NCBI RefSeq assembly: GCF_014197105.1
Contig: NZ_JACIEV010000001.1
Location: 248,001 to 312,000 of the forward strand
Length of the DNA stretch: 64,000 nucleotides
Source: Sphingomonas jinjuensis
GTDB lineage: Bacteria; Pseudomonadota; Alphaproteobacteria; Sphingomonadales; Sphingomonadaceae
Direction of reading: 5' to 3'
Made by a program: the position numbers and the translations under genes. The notes below the pieces were generated by a model, which had not been told where the DNA came from, made no database searches, and saw nothing but the letters and a program-made list of their open reading frames with translations. Below are positions 42,806-53,154 of the stretch, one piece after another (position 1 is the first letter of the stretch; every line of letters begins with the position of its first letter).

Positions 42806-44608
42806 ATGACTGACACCGGTTCCCCCAAGCCAGCGCTGCGAAGCCGAGCCTGGTTCGACAATCCCGCCAATGTCGACATGACCGCGCTCTATCTGGAGCG
42901 TTACCTGAATTACGGCATCAGCCTGGAGGAACTGCGCTCGGGCAAGCCGATCATCGGCATCGCCCAGACCGGCAGCGACCTGTCGCCCTGCAACCGCCAC
43001 CACCTCGTTCTCGCCGAGCGCGTGCGCGAGGGCATTCGCGAGGCGGGCGGCCTGGCGATCGAATTCCCGGTCCATCCGATCCAGGAAACCGGCAAGCGCC
43101 CGACCGCGGGGCTCGACCGCAACCTCGCCTATCTCGGCCTGGTCGAAACGCTCTACGGCTATCCGATCGACGGCGTCGTGCTGACGATCGGCTGCGACAA
43201 GACGACGCCCGCGTGCCTGATGGCGGCGGCAACCGTGAACATTCCCGCGATCGCGCTGTCGGTCGGGCCGATGCTGAACGGCTGGCACAAGGGCGAGCGC
43301 ACCGGATCGGGGACGATCGTGTGGAAGGCGCGCCAGCTGCTGGCGGCGGGCGAGATCGACGACGATCAGTTCATCCGCCTCGTCGCCTCGTCGGCCCCCT
43401 CGACCGGCTATTGCAACACCATGGGCACCGCGACGACGATGAATTCGCTGTGCGAGGCGCTGGGCATGTCGTTGCCCGGCTCGGCGGCGATCCCGGCGCC
43501 GTATCGCGATCGCCAGGAAGTGTCGTGGCGCACCGGCAAGCGCATCGTCGACATGGTGCACGAGGATCTGAAGCCGTCGGACATCCTGACGCGCGAGGCG
43601 TTCCACAATGCGATCCGCGTCAACTCGGCGATCGGCGGCTCGACCAATGCGCCGATCCACCTCGCCGCGATCGCACGCCACGTCGGCGTCGACCTGCCGC
43701 TGAAGGATTGGGAGACCGAGGGGCACAAGGTGCCGCTGCTTGTGAATCTGCAGCCTGCGGGCGAGTATCTGGGCGAGGATTACTACCGCGCCGGCGGCGT
43801 TCCCGCGGTGGTCAACCAGCTGATGGGCCAGGGGCTGATCCACGAGGGCGCGATGACCGTCAACGGCCGCACGATGGGTGACAACTGTCGCGGCGTCGAA
43901 ATCGAGGACGAGGCGGTGATCCGTCCGTTCGACCGCCCGCTGATGGAGGATGCGGGCTTCATCGTGCTGTCGGGCAACCTGTTCGACGCTGCGGTCATGA
44001 AGACCAGCGTGATCTCGCCCGAGTTCCGCTATCGCTACCTCTCCAACCCCGACGACCCCAACGCCTTCGAAGGCCCCGCGATCGTGTTCGACGGACCGGA
44101 GGACTATCACCAACGTATCGACGACCCCGCGCTCGCCATCACGCCCGAGACGGTCATGTTCATGCGCGGCGCCGGCCCGGTCGGCTATCCGGGCGCCGCC
44201 GAAGTGGTGAACATGCGCCCGCCGGCGTATCTCATCACCGAGGGCGTCAGCGCGCTGCCGTGCATCGGCGACGGACGCCAGTCGGGGACGAGCGGCTCGC
44301 CGTCGATCCTCAACGCCTCGCCCGAGGCGGCGGCGATGGGCGGGCTCGCGCTGCTGGAAACGGGCGACCGGGTGCGGATCGACCTGAACAAGGGCAGCGT
44401 CGACGTGCTGATTGCCGACGAGGAACTGGCCGAGCGTCGCCGCAACCTGGAAGCGGCGGGCGGCTATCGCTACCCCGCCTCGCAGACGCCGTGGCAGGCG
44501 ATCCAGCGTGCCGTCGTCGGCCAGATGGATACCGGCGCCATCCTGGAAGGCGCTGAGCAGTTCCAGCGTATCGCCCAGACGAAGGGCCTGCCGCGGGATA
44601 GCCACTGA
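42806..44608 (+). CDS. IlvD/Edd family sugar-acid dehydratase (xylonate/arabonate type)
   Basis: A 600-residue iron-sulfur dehydratase. Cluster cysteines appear in [23 protein letters not shown] and [32 protein letters not shown] and [15 protein letters not shown] are family blocks. Length and motifs fit the pentonate subgroup rather than dihydroxyacid dehydratase or phosphogluconate dehydratase. With the lactonase, epimerase, permease and semialdehyde dehydrogenase it forms most of a Weimberg-like oxidative route; the aldose dehydrogenase and the keto-deoxy-sugar-acid dehydratase are not seen. Sugar identity (xylose or arabinose) is not decidable here. Confidence 0.91.
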   Translation: MTDTGSPKPALRSRAWFDNPANVDMTALYLERYLNYGISLEELRSGKPIIGIAQTGSDLSPCNRHHLVLAERVREGIREAGGLAIEFPVHPIQETGKRPTAGLDRNLAYLGLVETLYGYPIDGVVLTIGCDKTTPACLMAAATVNIPAIALSVGPMLNGWHKGERTGSGTIVWKARQLLAAGEIDDDQFIRLVASSAPSTGYCNTMGTATTMNSLCEALGMSLPGSAAIPAPYRDRQEVSWRTGKRIVDMVHEDLKPSDILTREAFHNAIRVNSAIGGSTNAPIHLAAIARHVGVDLPLKDWETEGHKVPLLVNLQPAGEYLGEDYYRAGGVPAVVNQLMGQGLIHEGAMTVNGRTMGDNCRGVEIEDEAVIRPFDRPLMEDAGFIVLSGNLFDAAVMKTSVISPEFRYRYLSNPDDPNAFEGPAIVFDGPEDYHQRIDDPALAITPETVMFMRGAGPVGYPGAAEVVNMRPPAYLITEGVSALPCIGDGRQSGTSGSPSILNASPEAAAMGGLALLETGDRVRIDLNKGSVDVLIADEELAERRRNLEAAGGYRYPASQTPWQAIQRAVVGQMDTGAILEGAEQFQRIAQTKGLPRDSH

Positions 44609-44625
44609 GGGTCGAACATCCCGCA

Positions 44626-44705
44626 CTCACCCTTCCGCGGCTGAGCCGCTCTCTCCCTCTCCCAATGAGAGAGGGAAAATGCTGCCGAAGGCAGCGAAGG
44701 GTGAG
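44626..44705. repeat. Family C inverted repeat (CTCACCCTTCC type)
   Basis: An 80-bp element with outer arms CTCACCCTTC and GAAGGGTGAG and an inner hairpin CTCTCCC/GAGAGGG. It lies between the dehydratase gene and polA. A copy of the same length inside ribD (54028-54107, opposite strand) differs at 10 positions by hand alignment. Confidence 0.88.
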
Positions 44706-44779
44706 GGTGGCCTAAATCCGCGCAACGGCCGACAATCACCGTTCCGCCGCCCCCGCCGATCCGCTACACCGCGCCGGCG

Positions 44780-47536
44780 ATGCCCCATCTCTATCTCGTC
44801 GACGGCTCGGGCTATATCTTCCGCGCCTACCACCGCCTGCCGCCGCTCACCAACAAGCATGGCGAGCCGGTCGGCGCCGTCTATGGCTATACCACCATGC
44901 TGTGGAAGCTGGCCGACGACCTGCACAAGGCCGACGGGCCGACGCACATGGCGGTCATCCTCGACAAATCGTCGACCACCTTCCGCAACCAGATGTACGA
45001 CCAGTACAAGGCGCACCGCCCGCCCCCGCCCGAGGATCTGGTCCCGCAATTCCCGATGATCCGCGACGCCACCCGCGCCTTCTCGCTGCCCTGCATCGAG
45101 GAGGAAGGCTGGGAGGCCGACGACCTGATCGCCAGCTATGCCAAGGCCGCCATGGCGCAGGGCTGGCAGGTGACGATCGTCAGTAGCGACAAGGACCTGA
45201 TGCAACTCGTCGAGGACGGCAGCCTCGACATGCTCGACACCATGAACAACCGCCGCATCGGCGAGGCTGAGGTGGTCGAGAAGTTCGGCGTCGGCCCGAA
45301 ACAGCTCGGCGACGTGCTGGCGTTGATGGGCGACAGTGTCGATAACGTCCCCGGCGTCCCCGGCGTCGGCCCGAAGACCGCGGCCAAGCTGATCCAGGAG
45401 CATGGCGACGTCGAAGGCGTCCTCGCCGCCGCGCCCGAGATGAAGAAGGGCAAGCTCAAGGACAATCTGATCGAGCATGCCGAGGCGGCGCGGATGAGCC
45501 GCCGGCTCGTGGCGCTCGCCTGCGATGTCCCATTGCAGGTCCCGCTCGATGATTTGATGTTGCAGGGCATCCCCGATGCCCCGTTGCGCGCCTTCCTCGA
45601 CCATCACGGCTTCAAGTCGCTGATGAACCGCCTGGGTCAGGTCGCCGATGCGCCGGTGCCCGAGAATGCGAGCGTCCCGCTGGAGGAGGATCCACCCTGC
45701 GACCATGCCGCCTATGAGACGGTCGTCGACGAGGCGGCGCTCGACCGCTGGGTCCAGGTCGCGCGGCACCAGGGCTGGATCGCGATCGATACCGAGACGA
45801 CGGGCACCGACGCGACGCGCGCCGATTTGGTCGGCGTGTCGATGGCGCTCCACCCGAACCTCGCCTGCTATGTGCCGCTCGGCCATGGCGGCAACGACCT
45901 GCTGTCGGAAACGCCGGTGCAGCTCGACCGCAACCTCGCGCTCGCCAAGCTGAAGCCGCTGTTCGAGGACCCGGCGGTGCTCAAGATCGGGCACAATCTG
46001 AAATACGACATGGTCGTGCTCGGCCGCTGCGGGATCGACGTCGCGCCGCACGACGACACCATCGTCATGAGCTTCGACCTCGACGCCGGGCTCCACGGCC
46101 ATGGCATGGACGAGCTGGCGGCGACGCACCTGTCGCACAGCTGCATCGCGTACAAGGACGTCGTCGGCACGGGGAAGTCGCAGCGCGGCTTCCACGAAAT
46201 CGACCTAGACGCAGCGACCCGCTATGCTGCCGAGGACGCCGACGTCACCTATCGGCTGTGGAAGCGCTTCAAGGCGCGGCTGCCCGCGGAGGGGGCAACG
46301 CGCGTCTACGAGATGGTCGATCGGCCGCTGGTCCCCGTCATCGCGCGCATGGAACGGCGCGGGATCAAGATCGACCGCGAGAAGCTGTCGGCGCTGTCCG
46401 CCGACTTCGCCGGCCAGCTCGCCACGCTGGAAACGACGATCCACGGGCTCGCCGGCGCGCCCTTCACCATCGGCAGCCCCAAGCAGCTCGGCGACGTGCT
46501 GTTCGAGCAGATGGGCGTCAAGGGCGGGCGCAAGGGCAAGTCGGGCGTCTATTCGACCGACGTCAACGAGCTGACTCGAATCGCCGCCGACAAGGACTCG
46601 CCCGGCGCCGAGATCGCCGCGCGCGTGCTCGACTGGCGCGAGCTGGCGAAGCTCAAGAACACCTATACCGACGCGTTGCAGGACGAGATCAACCCGGAGA
46701 CGGGCCGCGTCCACACCAGCTACAGCCTGACCGGTGCGCAGACCGGGCGGCTGTCATCGACCGAGCCGAACCTTCAGAACATCCCGATCCGCACCGAAAC
46801 CGGCCGCCAGATCCGCGACGCCTTCGTCGCGGAACCCGGCAACGTCATCCTCGCCGCCGACTATTCGCAGATCGAGCTGCGGCTGGCCGCGCACATGGCC
46901 GACGTGCCGCAACTGCGCGACGCCTTCGCCAATGGCGACGACATCCACTCGCTGACCGCGATGGAGCTGTTCGGCGAGGTCAACCGCGACACCCGCGGCC
47001 GCGCCAAGACGATCAACTTCGCAATCCTCTACGGCATCAGCCGCTGGGGCCTGGCCGGGCGTCTCGACGTCAGCGCGGACGAGGCGCAGGGCATGATCGA
47101 CCGCTATTTCGATCGCTTCCCCGGCATCCGCAATTACATCGCGACAACGACCGAATTCGTTCGCGAGAAGGGGTTCACCCAGACGCTGTTCGGCCGCAAG
47201 ACGCACTTCCCGCGCATCCGCAGCAAGCTCCAGCACGAGCGGCAGGGCGCCGAACGCGCCGCGATCAACGCGCCGATCCAGGGCACCAGCGCCGACATCA
47301 TCAAGCGCGCGATGGTGCGGATGGAGCCGGCGCTCGCCGAGGCAGGGCTGGGGCACGTCCGCATGCTGCTGCAGGTCCACGACGAGCTGGTGTTCGAGCT
47401 GCCCGAGGGCGACGTCGAGGCCGCCAAGCCGGTGATCGAGCGGGTTATGGCGACCGCGGCGGAGCCTGCGGTGGTGCTGAGCGTGCCGCTCGCGGTGGAG
47501 ATCGGAACGGGCGCGAGCTGGGGCGCGGCGCATTGA
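44780..47536 (+). CDS. polA: DNA polymerase I
   Basis: Repair and Okazaki-fragment processing polymerase. The 918 residues contain an N-terminal 5'-3' exonuclease (DGSGYIFRAYH at the start, EADDLIASYAK, GDSVDNVPGVPGVGPKTA), a 3'-5' exonuclease with AIDTETTG and HNLKYDMVVL intact, and the polymerase domain with motif A ADYSQIELR, motif B RGRAKTINFAILYG and motif C VHDELVFELP. All three activities look complete. The ATG lies 75 bp after a family C repeat. Confidence 0.97.
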   Translation: MPHLYLVDGSGYIFRAYHRLPPLTNKHGEPVGAVYGYTTMLWKLADDLHKADGPTHMAVILDKSSTTFRNQMYDQYKAHRPPPPEDLVPQFPMIRDATRAFSLPCIEEEGWEADDLIASYAKAAMAQGWQVTIVSSDKDLMQLVEDGSLDMLDTMNNRRIGEAEVVEKFGVGPKQLGDVLALMGDSVDNVPGVPGVGPKTAAKLIQEHGDVEGVLAAAPEMKKGKLKDNLIEHAEAARMSRRLVALACDVPLQVPLDDLMLQGIPDAPLRAFLDHHGFKSLMNRLGQVADAPVPENASVPLEEDPPCDHAAYETVVDEAALDRWVQVARHQGWIAIDTETTGTDATRADLVGVSMALHPNLACYVPLGHGGNDLLSETPVQLDRNLALAKLKPLFEDPAVLKIGHNLKYDMVVLGRCGIDVAPHDDTIVMSFDLDAGLHGHGMDELAATHLSHSCIAYKDVVGTGKSQRGFHEIDLDAATRYAAEDADVTYRLWKRFKARLPAEGATRVYEMVDRPLVPVIARMERRGIKIDREKLSALSADFAGQLATLETTIHGLAGAPFTIGSPKQLGDVLFEQMGVKGGRKGKSGVYSTDVNELTRIAADKDSPGAEIAARVLDWRELAKLKNTYTDALQDEINPETGRVHTSYSLTGAQTGRLSSTEPNLQNIPIRTETGRQIRDAFVAEPGNVILAADYSQIELRLAAHMADVPQLRDAFANGDDIHSLTAMELFGEVNRDTRGRAKTINFAILYGISRWGLAGRLDVSADEAQGMIDRYFDRFPGIRNYIATTTEFVREKGFTQTLFGRKTHFPRIRSKLQHERQGAERAAINAPIQGTSADIIKRAMVRMEPALAEAGLGHVRMLLQVHDELVFELPEGDVEAAKPVIERVMATAAEPAVVLSVPLAVEIGTGASWGAAH

Positions 47537-47562
47537 GCGTGCTCGACACGGCCGGGCTCCTG

Positions 47563-47656
47563 CCCTCACCCTTCCGCGGCTGCGCCGCTCCCTCCCTCTC
47601 CCAGCGGGAGAGGGAGGGGGCCCGCGACGCGCAGCGGCGTGGGAAGGGTGAGGGCA
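47563..47656. repeat. Family C inverted repeat abutting the flippase start
   Basis: Outer arms CCCTCACCCTTCC and GGAAGGGTGAGGG enclose CCCTCTCCC/GGGAGAGGG. It is longer than the 44626 copy because the right inner part differs. It ends 4 bp before the GTG start of the next gene and its terminal GGGCAGG is positioned to serve as that gene's ribosome binding site. Confidence 0.87.
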
Positions 47657-47660
47657 GGTC

Positions 47661-49178
47661 GTGACGTCGTCGACCGTCGACATCGACACCCTCGCCAAGG
47701 GCGGCCGCACCAACGTCGCTGGCTTCGTCTTGCGGCTCGCTGCGCGCATCCCGTTCCTGTTCATCGCCGGCCGCCTCTACGGCCCCGATCTCGTCGGTCG
47801 CTTCGCGCTGGCGGTGGTGGTGGTCGAGCTCGCCGCGCTGGTCGCGACGCTCGGGCTCAAGCGCGGGCTGGCGCAGGCGCTCGCCGGCACCGACCAGCCG
47901 CATGTCTGTGTCGTCTGGGACGCGCTCGCGCTCGCCTTCGTGCTGTCGCTGATCGCCAGCGGCGTGCTCATCGCCTTTCCCGAGGCGATGTACCCGAACA
48001 GCCCGATCACCGGGCTCGACCGCTTCCTGCCGCTCGTCATCGTCGGCATCGCCTGGTCCGACGTCAGCCTCGCGGCGCTGGCTTACAGGCTCAACGTCAA
48101 GGCGGCGGTGACCGCGCGTGCGGTGGTCGAGCCGTGGACGATCTCGATCGCGGCCTGGGTGTTCTCGTTCTTTACGATCCGCGACGGCCTCGTGCTCTCC
48201 TACGTCGCGTCGATGACCGCGGCGCTGATCGCCAGCATGGTGCCGTTCCTGCGCAGCTATGGCCTGCCGCGGGGCTGGTCGCCGCACATCGGCCAGCTGT
48301 TCGCACTCGCCCGCGCCAACGCCCCGCTCGCCGGTGCCGATGCGCTGGAATGGGGCAGCCGCAACGTCGACCGCTTCATCCTGGGCGTCATGTTCGAGCC
48401 CAAGATCGTCGGCATCTATTATATGGCGCAACAGGTGGCCTCGCTGCCGCAGAAGCTGAAGACCAGCTTCGACCCGATCCTAGGCCCCGTCATCACCCAG
48501 AGTCTGGCGATCAACGACCGCGCCGCGATCGCCCGCCAGGTGCGCCAGGTCGCCTTCTGGATCATGGCGGCGCAGGGTGGCCTCGCGCTGATGGGATCGA
48601 TCCCCGGCGAGGCGGTGATGGGCGTCGTCGGGCCGCAATTCGTCGCCGGCACCGCCGCCCTCGGCTTCCTGCTCACCGCCGAGGTGCTGGCGTCGACCGG
48701 CGCGGTCAGCGAATCGGCGCTCGTATACATCGCCCGGCACCGCAACCTGATGATCTCCGCCGGCATGCTGGCGTTCCAGATCGTCGCCAGCTTCGCGCTG
48801 ATCGGCGCGATGCGCAGCCTCGGCTGGCCGGTGAGCTGGCAGGCGGCGGGGCCGGCGGTGGCGTTGATGCTGTCGCTGCTGCTGACCTCGATCATCAAGG
48901 CGCGGCTACTTGGCCGCCTACTCGGCGCATCGGTCAATCCAGTGCGCTGGCCGATGATCGGCGCGGTCGCGGCCGCCATCGTCGTCGGCACAGCCTTCAC
49001 GCTGCTGCCGCATCGGCTGGAATGGGCCGAGCTGCTGTTCGGCGAACCGGCGATCGCCGCGACCTATCTGTTCATCCTGTGGCGCTTCGCCTTCGAACCC
49101 GCCGACCGGTCGCTGTTCGGCAAGATGCCGCAGGCGGAGGAAGCGACGCTGCCGAACGTCGGCGCGCCGGTTCGGTAG
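47661..49178 (+). CDS. Wzx-like polysaccharide flippase (MVF/MOP superfamily)
   Basis: A 505-residue membrane protein with about twelve to fourteen hydrophobic helices. FVLRLAARIPFLFIAGRLYGPD at the start and SRNVDRFILGVMFEPKIVGIYYMAQQ in the middle are typical of oligosaccharide flippases. It may export a lipid-linked glycan; no other polysaccharide gene is adjacent, so the glycan is unknown. It uses a GTG start next to a family C repeat that appears to supply the Shine-Dalgarno sequence. Confidence 0.85.
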   Translation: MTSSTVDIDTLAKGGRTNVAGFVLRLAARIPFLFIAGRLYGPDLVGRFALAVVVVELAALVATLGLKRGLAQALAGTDQPHVCVVWDALALAFVLSLIASGVLIAFPEAMYPNSPITGLDRFLPLVIVGIAWSDVSLAALAYRLNVKAAVTARAVVEPWTISIAAWVFSFFTIRDGLVLSYVASMTAALIASMVPFLRSYGLPRGWSPHIGQLFALARANAPLAGADALEWGSRNVDRFILGVMFEPKIVGIYYMAQQVASLPQKLKTSFDPILGPVITQSLAINDRAAIARQVRQVAFWIMAAQGGLALMGSIPGEAVMGVVGPQFVAGTAALGFLLTAEVLASTGAVSESALVYIARHRNLMISAGMLAFQIVASFALIGAMRSLGWPVSWQAAGPAVALMLSLLLTSIIKARLLGRLLGASVNPVRWPMIGAVAAAIVVGTAFTLLPHRLEWAELLFGEPAIAATYLFILWRFAFEPADRSLFGKMPQAEEATLPNVGAPVR

Positions 49179-49194
49179 CTTCTCCCCTCCCCGC

Positions 49195-49276
49195 GTCATC
49201 CTGATTTTGTTTCAGGATCTCGTGGTGACGGAGCAGAACCTCACCGGGAGATGCTGAAACGAGTTCAGCCTGACGG
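49195..49276. repeat. Family A inverted repeat (diverged copy)
   Basis: Left arm GTCATCCTGATTTTGTTTC then AGGATCTC, and right arm GAGATGCTGAAACGAGTTC then AGCCTGACGG. It lies between the convergent flippase and purH genes. Confidence 0.78.
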
Positions 49277-49293
49277 TCCTGCGACCGACGGCA

Positions 49294-50865
49294 TCAATGC
49301 CGGAAGTGGCGTATCCCGGTGAAGACCATCGCCAGCCCCGCCGCATCGGCCGCCGCGATCACTTCGTCGTCGCGGATCGAGCCGCCCGGCTGGATCACCG
49401 CGGTCGCGCCCGCCTCGACCGCCGCCATCAGGCCGTCGGCGAAGGGGAAGAACGCATCCGACGCCACCGCCGAGCCGATCGTCCGCGGCTGTCCCCAGCC
49501 GGCCTTGTCGGCGGCGTCTTTGGCCTTCCAGGCGGCGATGCGCGCCGATTCCAGGCGGTTCATCTGCCCGGCGCCGATGCCCGCGGTCGCACCGTCCTTG
49601 GCATAGACGATCGCGTTCGACTTGACGTGCTTGGCCACCGTCCAGGCGAAGCGGCAGTCGGCGAGCTCCTGCGCGGTCGGCTGGCGCTTCGTCACCACCT
49701 TCAGCATGTCGTCGGTCAGCATCCCGCCATCACGATCCTGGACCAGCCAGCCGCCGAGGATCGACTTGGCGGTCAGCCCGGCGCGGCGCGGATCGGGGAG
49801 CGCGCCGGTCAACAGCAGCCGCAGGTTCTTCTTGGCAGCGAACAGCGCCAGCGCTTCCTCGTCGGCGTCGGGGGCGACGACCACCTCGGTGAAGATCTGC
49901 GTGATCGCCCGCGCCGTGGCGCCGTCGAGCGGTCGGTTGACCGCGATGATGCCGCCGAACGCCGACACCGTGTCGCAGGCGAACGCCTCGGCATAGGCGG
50001 CCTCCAGGCTGTCGGCGGTCGCGACGCCGCAGGGGTTCGCATGCTTGACGATGACGCACGACGGCGCGGCGTCGCGAAACTCGGCGACCAGCTCCAGCGC
50101 GGCATCGGCGTCGTTGAGATTGTTGTAGCTCAGCTCCTTGCCCTGCAGCTGACGCGCCTGGCCGATGCCCGTCGCCCCCGTGCCGGCGGCGGCGTAGAAG
50201 GCCCCCTGCTGATGCGGGTTTTCGCCATAGCGCAGCGTCTGCCCGCGCTTCAGCGTCAGCGGCAGCGTCGCCGGGAATCGCTCGCCCTGGTCGGCGAAGG
50301 CGAACCATTGGGCGATCGCCGAGTCATAGGCGGCGGTGGCGGCGAATGCCTTGGCGGCAAGGCGGCGGCGCTCGTCGAGCGTGGTCGAGCCCTTCTCCAG
50401 CAGCGCATAGTCGGCGGGGTCGGTGACGATCGCGACATAGGCGTGGTTCTTCGCCGCCGAGCGGACCATCGACGGGCCGCCGATGTCGATATTCTCGATC
50501 ACCTCGTCGCGTGCGGCGCCCTTCGCGACGGTTGCCTCGAACGGGTAGAGGTTGACGACGACGAGGTCGATCGCGCCGATGCCATGCTCTTCCATCGCTG
50601 CGGCATGGGCGGCGTCGTCACGCACCGCGAGCAGCCCGCCGTGGACCATCGGGTGGAGCGTCTTGACGCGGCCGTCCATCATCTCGGGGAAGCCGGTTAG
50701 GTCGCTGACGTCCTTCACGCTCAGCCCCGCCTCGCGCAGTGCTTTCGCCGTGCCACCGGTCGAGACCAGCTCGACGCCACGCTCGGCGAGGATGCGGGCG
50801 AGGTCGACCACTCCCGTCTTGTCGGAGACGGAGAGGAGCGCGCGGCGGATGGCGATGTCGGTCAT
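49294..50865 (-). CDS. purH: AICAR transformylase/IMP cyclohydrolase
   Basis: Catalyses the last two steps of IMP synthesis. The 523-residue protein begins with the IMP cyclohydrolase domain ([48 protein letters not shown]) followed by the transformylase domain with [24 protein letters not shown] and the C-terminal [15 protein letters not shown]. The start was set at the ATG giving [16 protein letters not shown] acetyltransferase ends 32 bp upstream on the same strand. Confidence 0.97.
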   Translation of the reverse strand: MTDIAIRRALLSVSDKTGVVDLARILAERGVELVSTGGTAKALREAGLSVKDVSDLTGFPEMMDGRVKTLHPMVHGGLLAVRDDAAHAAAMEEHGIGAIDLVVVNLYPFEATVAKGAARDEVIENIDIGGPSMVRSAAKNHAYVAIVTDPADYALLEKGSTTLDERRRLAAKAFAATAAYDSAIAQWFAFADQGERFPATLPLTLKRGQTLRYGENPHQQGAFYAAAGTGATGIGQARQLQGKELSYNNLNDADAALELVAEFRDAAPSCVIVKHANPCGVATADSLEAAYAEAFACDTVSAFGGIIAVNRPLDGATARAITQIFTEVVVAPDADEEALALFAAKKNLRLLLTGALPDPRRAGLTAKSILGGWLVQDRDGGMLTDDMLKVVTKRQPTAQELADCRFAWTVAKHVKSNAIVYAKDGATAGIGAGQMNRLESARIAAWKAKDAADKAGWGQPRTIGSAVASDAFFPFADGLMAAVEAGATAVIQPGGSIRDDEVIAAADAAGLAMVFTGIRHFRH

Positions 50866-50897
50866 GGCGGGGCCTTTGGCCGCTGGAGGCTCCGTTT

Positions 50898-51476
50898 TCA
50901 ACCGGGCTGGGGTAAGGAGTTGAATTCGCGCGAACCAGTCGCCCCCCGCCGGGCGCGCCAGTCGGCCGCGCTTTGCCCCCAGGCGTCGACCCGGAAGTCC
51001 TGCAACGGCGGCGGCAGCTGGGTCGGCCCCTCGTTGACCGAACCGAGCCGCTTCGCCAGCGCGATCGAGGCGACGTTGTCGGGATCGATGGTGTGGATGA
51101 CGTGATCCCACCCCAGCTCATCGACCGCATAATCCATCGCCGCGGTCGCAGCCTCCAACGCATAGCCCTTGCCGGCATGCTCGCGAGCCAGGCCCCAGCC
51201 GACTTCGGTGCCGGGCCAGCCTTCCGGCTGGTGCGGGCCGATGCGCCCCAGCCAGGTGCCGGTCGTGCGCTCGACAACCGAGAACATCGAGAAGCCGCGG
51301 ATCGTCCACGCACCCGCCATGCCGCACAAGCTGCGCCAAGCGACCCCACGCGATTGGACCCCGCCGAGGAAGCGCATCGTCTCCTCCTCGGCATGGAACG
51401 CGGCCCAGGGCTCCCAGTCTTCTGCGGCGAGCGGCCGCAGGATCAGCCGCGGCGTGCAGAGGACGGGGCCGTTCAT
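50898..51476 (-). CDS. GNAT family acetyltransferase (RimJ-like)
   Basis: A 192-residue acetyltransferase. [20 protein letters not shown] at the start is typical of RimJ/RimL-type GNATs; [20 protein letters not shown] holds the acetyl-CoA pyrophosphate loop (Q/RxxGxG/A variant REHAGKGYA). The substrate is unknown. Its start overlaps the ribH stop by 4 bp (ATGA), so it is carried in the riboflavin operon, in the place where nusB often follows ribH. Confidence 0.86.
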   Translation of the reverse strand: MNGPVLCTPRLILRPLAAEDWEPWAAFHAEEETMRFLGGVQSRGVAWRSLCGMAGAWTIRGFSMFSVVERTTGTWLGRIGPHQPEGWPGTEVGWGLAREHAGKGYALEAATAAMDYAVDELGWDHVIHTIDPDNVASIALAKRLGSVNEGPTQLPPPLQDFRVDAWGQSAADWRARRGATGSREFNSLPQPG

Positions 51477-51892
51477 CCCCAGCGTTGACGCAGCTTGAGC
51501 ATCGCCAGCGCCGCCTCAGCCGCGCCGCCGCCCTTGTTCAGCTGTTCGGGATCGGCGCGGCGGATCGCCTGCGCCTCGTCCTCGGTCGTCAGGATGCCGT
51601 TGCCGATCGGCAGCCCGTCCATCGTCAGCGCCATGATCCCGCGCGCGCTCTCGTTGGCGACGATCTCGAAATGATAGGTCTCGCCGCGAATGACGACGCC
51701 GATCGCGACATAGGCGTCGTAGTCGCCCGTCTCCGCCGCCAGCGCGATCGCGCCGGGGATTTCGAGCGCGCCGGGAACGGTGACGACCTCGGCCGTGTGC
51801 CCCGCCGACTCGATCGCTGCCCTGGCGCCGGCGATCAGCATGTCGTTGAGATGGTCGTAGAAGCGGGCCTCGACGATGAGGATGGTGGCCAT
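51473..51892 (-). CDS. ribH: 6,7-dimethyl-8-ribityllumazine synthase
   Basis: Condenses the butanone phosphate from RibB with the aminouracil from RibD-phosphatase. The 139-residue protein has [28 protein letters not shown] near residue 40, the catalytic histidine in [13 protein letters not shown] and [15 protein letters not shown]. Length is slightly short but complete. It is separated from ribB by a 106-bp family D repeat, and its stop overlaps the GNAT gene. Confidence 0.95.
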   Translation of the reverse strand: MATILIVEARFYDHLNDMLIAGARAAIESAGHTAEVVTVPGALEIPGAIALAAETGDYDAYVAIGVVIRGETYHFEIVANESARGIMALTMDGLPIGNGILTTEDEAQAIRRADPEQLNKGGGAAEAALAMLKLRQRWG

Positions 51893-51903
51893 GTTTTACC
51901 CTT

Positions 51904-52009
51904 CCGTTCGTCCTGAGGAGCCGCTGAGTGAAGTCGAAGCGGAGTCTCGAAGGACAGGTGGTTCGAGACGAGGCTTCGGCTGCGCTCAGCCTCTCCTCAC
52001 CGCGAACGG
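51904..52009. repeat. Family D 106-bp inverted repeat inside the riboflavin operon
   Basis: Outer arms CCGTTCGTCCTGAGG and CCTCACCGCGAACGG enclose two inner hairpins (AGCCGCTG/..AAGCGG and CGAGACGAGGCTTCGG/..). By hand alignment it differs at 7 of 106 positions from the reverse complement of 61862-61967. It fills nearly all of the 128-bp gap between ribB and ribH. Confidence 0.88.
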
Positions 52010-52020
52010 TTTGAGCGAGG

Positions 52021-53154
52021 TCAATCGATCGCGCGCTCGCCGACGATCGACAGGCCGTAGCCGTCGAGCCCGACCAGCGTGTGGTGGGTGTTGGTGAGCA
52101 GCTCCATCTCCTCCACCCCCAGCTCAGTCAGGATCATCGCGCCGACGCCATAGTCGCGCAGTTCGTCCATCGCCGAGGGTTCGAGCGACCCCGCCTTCGC
52201 CTGCAGCGCGACGGTGAACTGGTCGGGACGCGGGCGGTTGATGACGACGACGACGCCGGCGCCCTCCGCACCGATGATCTCCATAGACCGGCGCAGCAGG
52301 CCGGCGCGCTCGCCACCCTCGCCGAAGATGTCGGAGAAGGGCGACATCGCATGCATGCGGACCAGCGTCGGCCTGGCGGGATCGACCTTGCCCTTGACCA
52401 GCGCGATCTGTTCGCTGCCCGTGGCTTTGTTCCAGAAGGTCATCGCGGTCCATTCACCGCCCCATTCGCTGACGAAACGGGCCTCGGCGCGCTTTTCGAC
52501 GAGATGGTCATAACGGCGGCGGTATGCGATCAGGTCGCGGATCGTGCCGATCTTCAGGTTGTGGAACTGGGCGAAGGCGACGAGGTCGTCCATCCGCGCC
52601 ATCGTCCCGTCCTCGTTCATGATCTCGCAGATCACGCCCGAGGGGTTGAGGCCGGCGAGGCGCGAGACGTCGACCGCTGCCTCGGTATGGCCGGTGCGCA
52701 CCAGCACGCCGCCGTCGCGCGCGACCAGCGGGAAGACATGGCCGGGCGTCACGATCTCGCTCGCGCCCTTCGACGAATCGATCGCCACCGCGACGGTACG
52801 CGCGCGGTCGGCGGCGGAGATACCGGTGGTCACGCCCTCGCGCGCTTCGATCGAGGTGGTGAACGCCGTCTCGTGCCGGGTGCCGTTGTTGCGGCTCATC
52901 AGCGGCAGGCCGAGTTCGTCGACACGGCTTTTGGTCAGCGCGAGGCAGATCAGGCCACGGCCGTGTTTGGCCATGAAGTTGATCTTCTCGGGCGTCGCCA
53001 TCTGCGCCGGGATGACGAGATCGCCCTCGTTCTCGCGATCCTCGTCGTCGACCAGGATGAACATCCGGCCGTTCTTCGCCTCGTCGATGATCTCTTCGGG
53101 GCTCGACAGAAAGGCGTGGCGCAGGCGTGCGACCTCGGGGGACTTAGCGGCCAC
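52021..53154 (-). CDS. ribB: DHBP synthase with degenerate GTP cyclohydrolase II domain
   Basis: The N-terminal domain (to about residue 210) makes 3,4-dihydroxy-2-butanone 4-phosphate: [22 protein letters not shown] and [16 protein letters not shown] are intact. The C-terminal RibA-like half lacks the zinc-binding cysteines of GTP cyclohydrolase II; where the family has a Cys-rich zinc loop this protein reads [16 protein letters not shown], with no cysteine. The tail [21 protein letters not shown] keeps the family shape. The RibA activity is therefore predicted lost, and ribA must be elsewhere. GTG start, overlapping ribE by 11 bp. Confidence 0.93.
   Translation of the reverse strand: MAAKSPEVARLRHAFLSSPEEIIDEAKNGRMFILVDDEDRENEGDLVIPAQMATPEKINFMAKHGRGLICLALTKSRVDELGLPLMSRNNGTRHETAFTTSIEAREGVTTGISAADRARTVAVAIDSSKGASEIVTPGHVFPLVARDGGVLVRTGHTEAAVDVSRLAGLNPSGVICEIMNEDGTMARMDDLVAFAQFHNLKIGTIRDLIAYRRRYDHLVEKRAEARFVSEWGGEWTAMTFWNKATGSEQIALVKGKVDPARPTLVRMHAMSPFSDIFGEGGERAGLLRRSMEIIGAEGAGVVVVINRPRPDQFTVALQAKAGSLEPSAMDELRDYGVGAMILTELGVEEMELLTNTHHTLVGLDGYGLSIVGERAID

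Noticed and set aside
41735..44626. A 963-codon minus-strand frame opposite the epimerase and dehydratase
   Set aside because: It spans two real genes and their gap and has antisense composition (Asp/Arg/Ala/Val runs).
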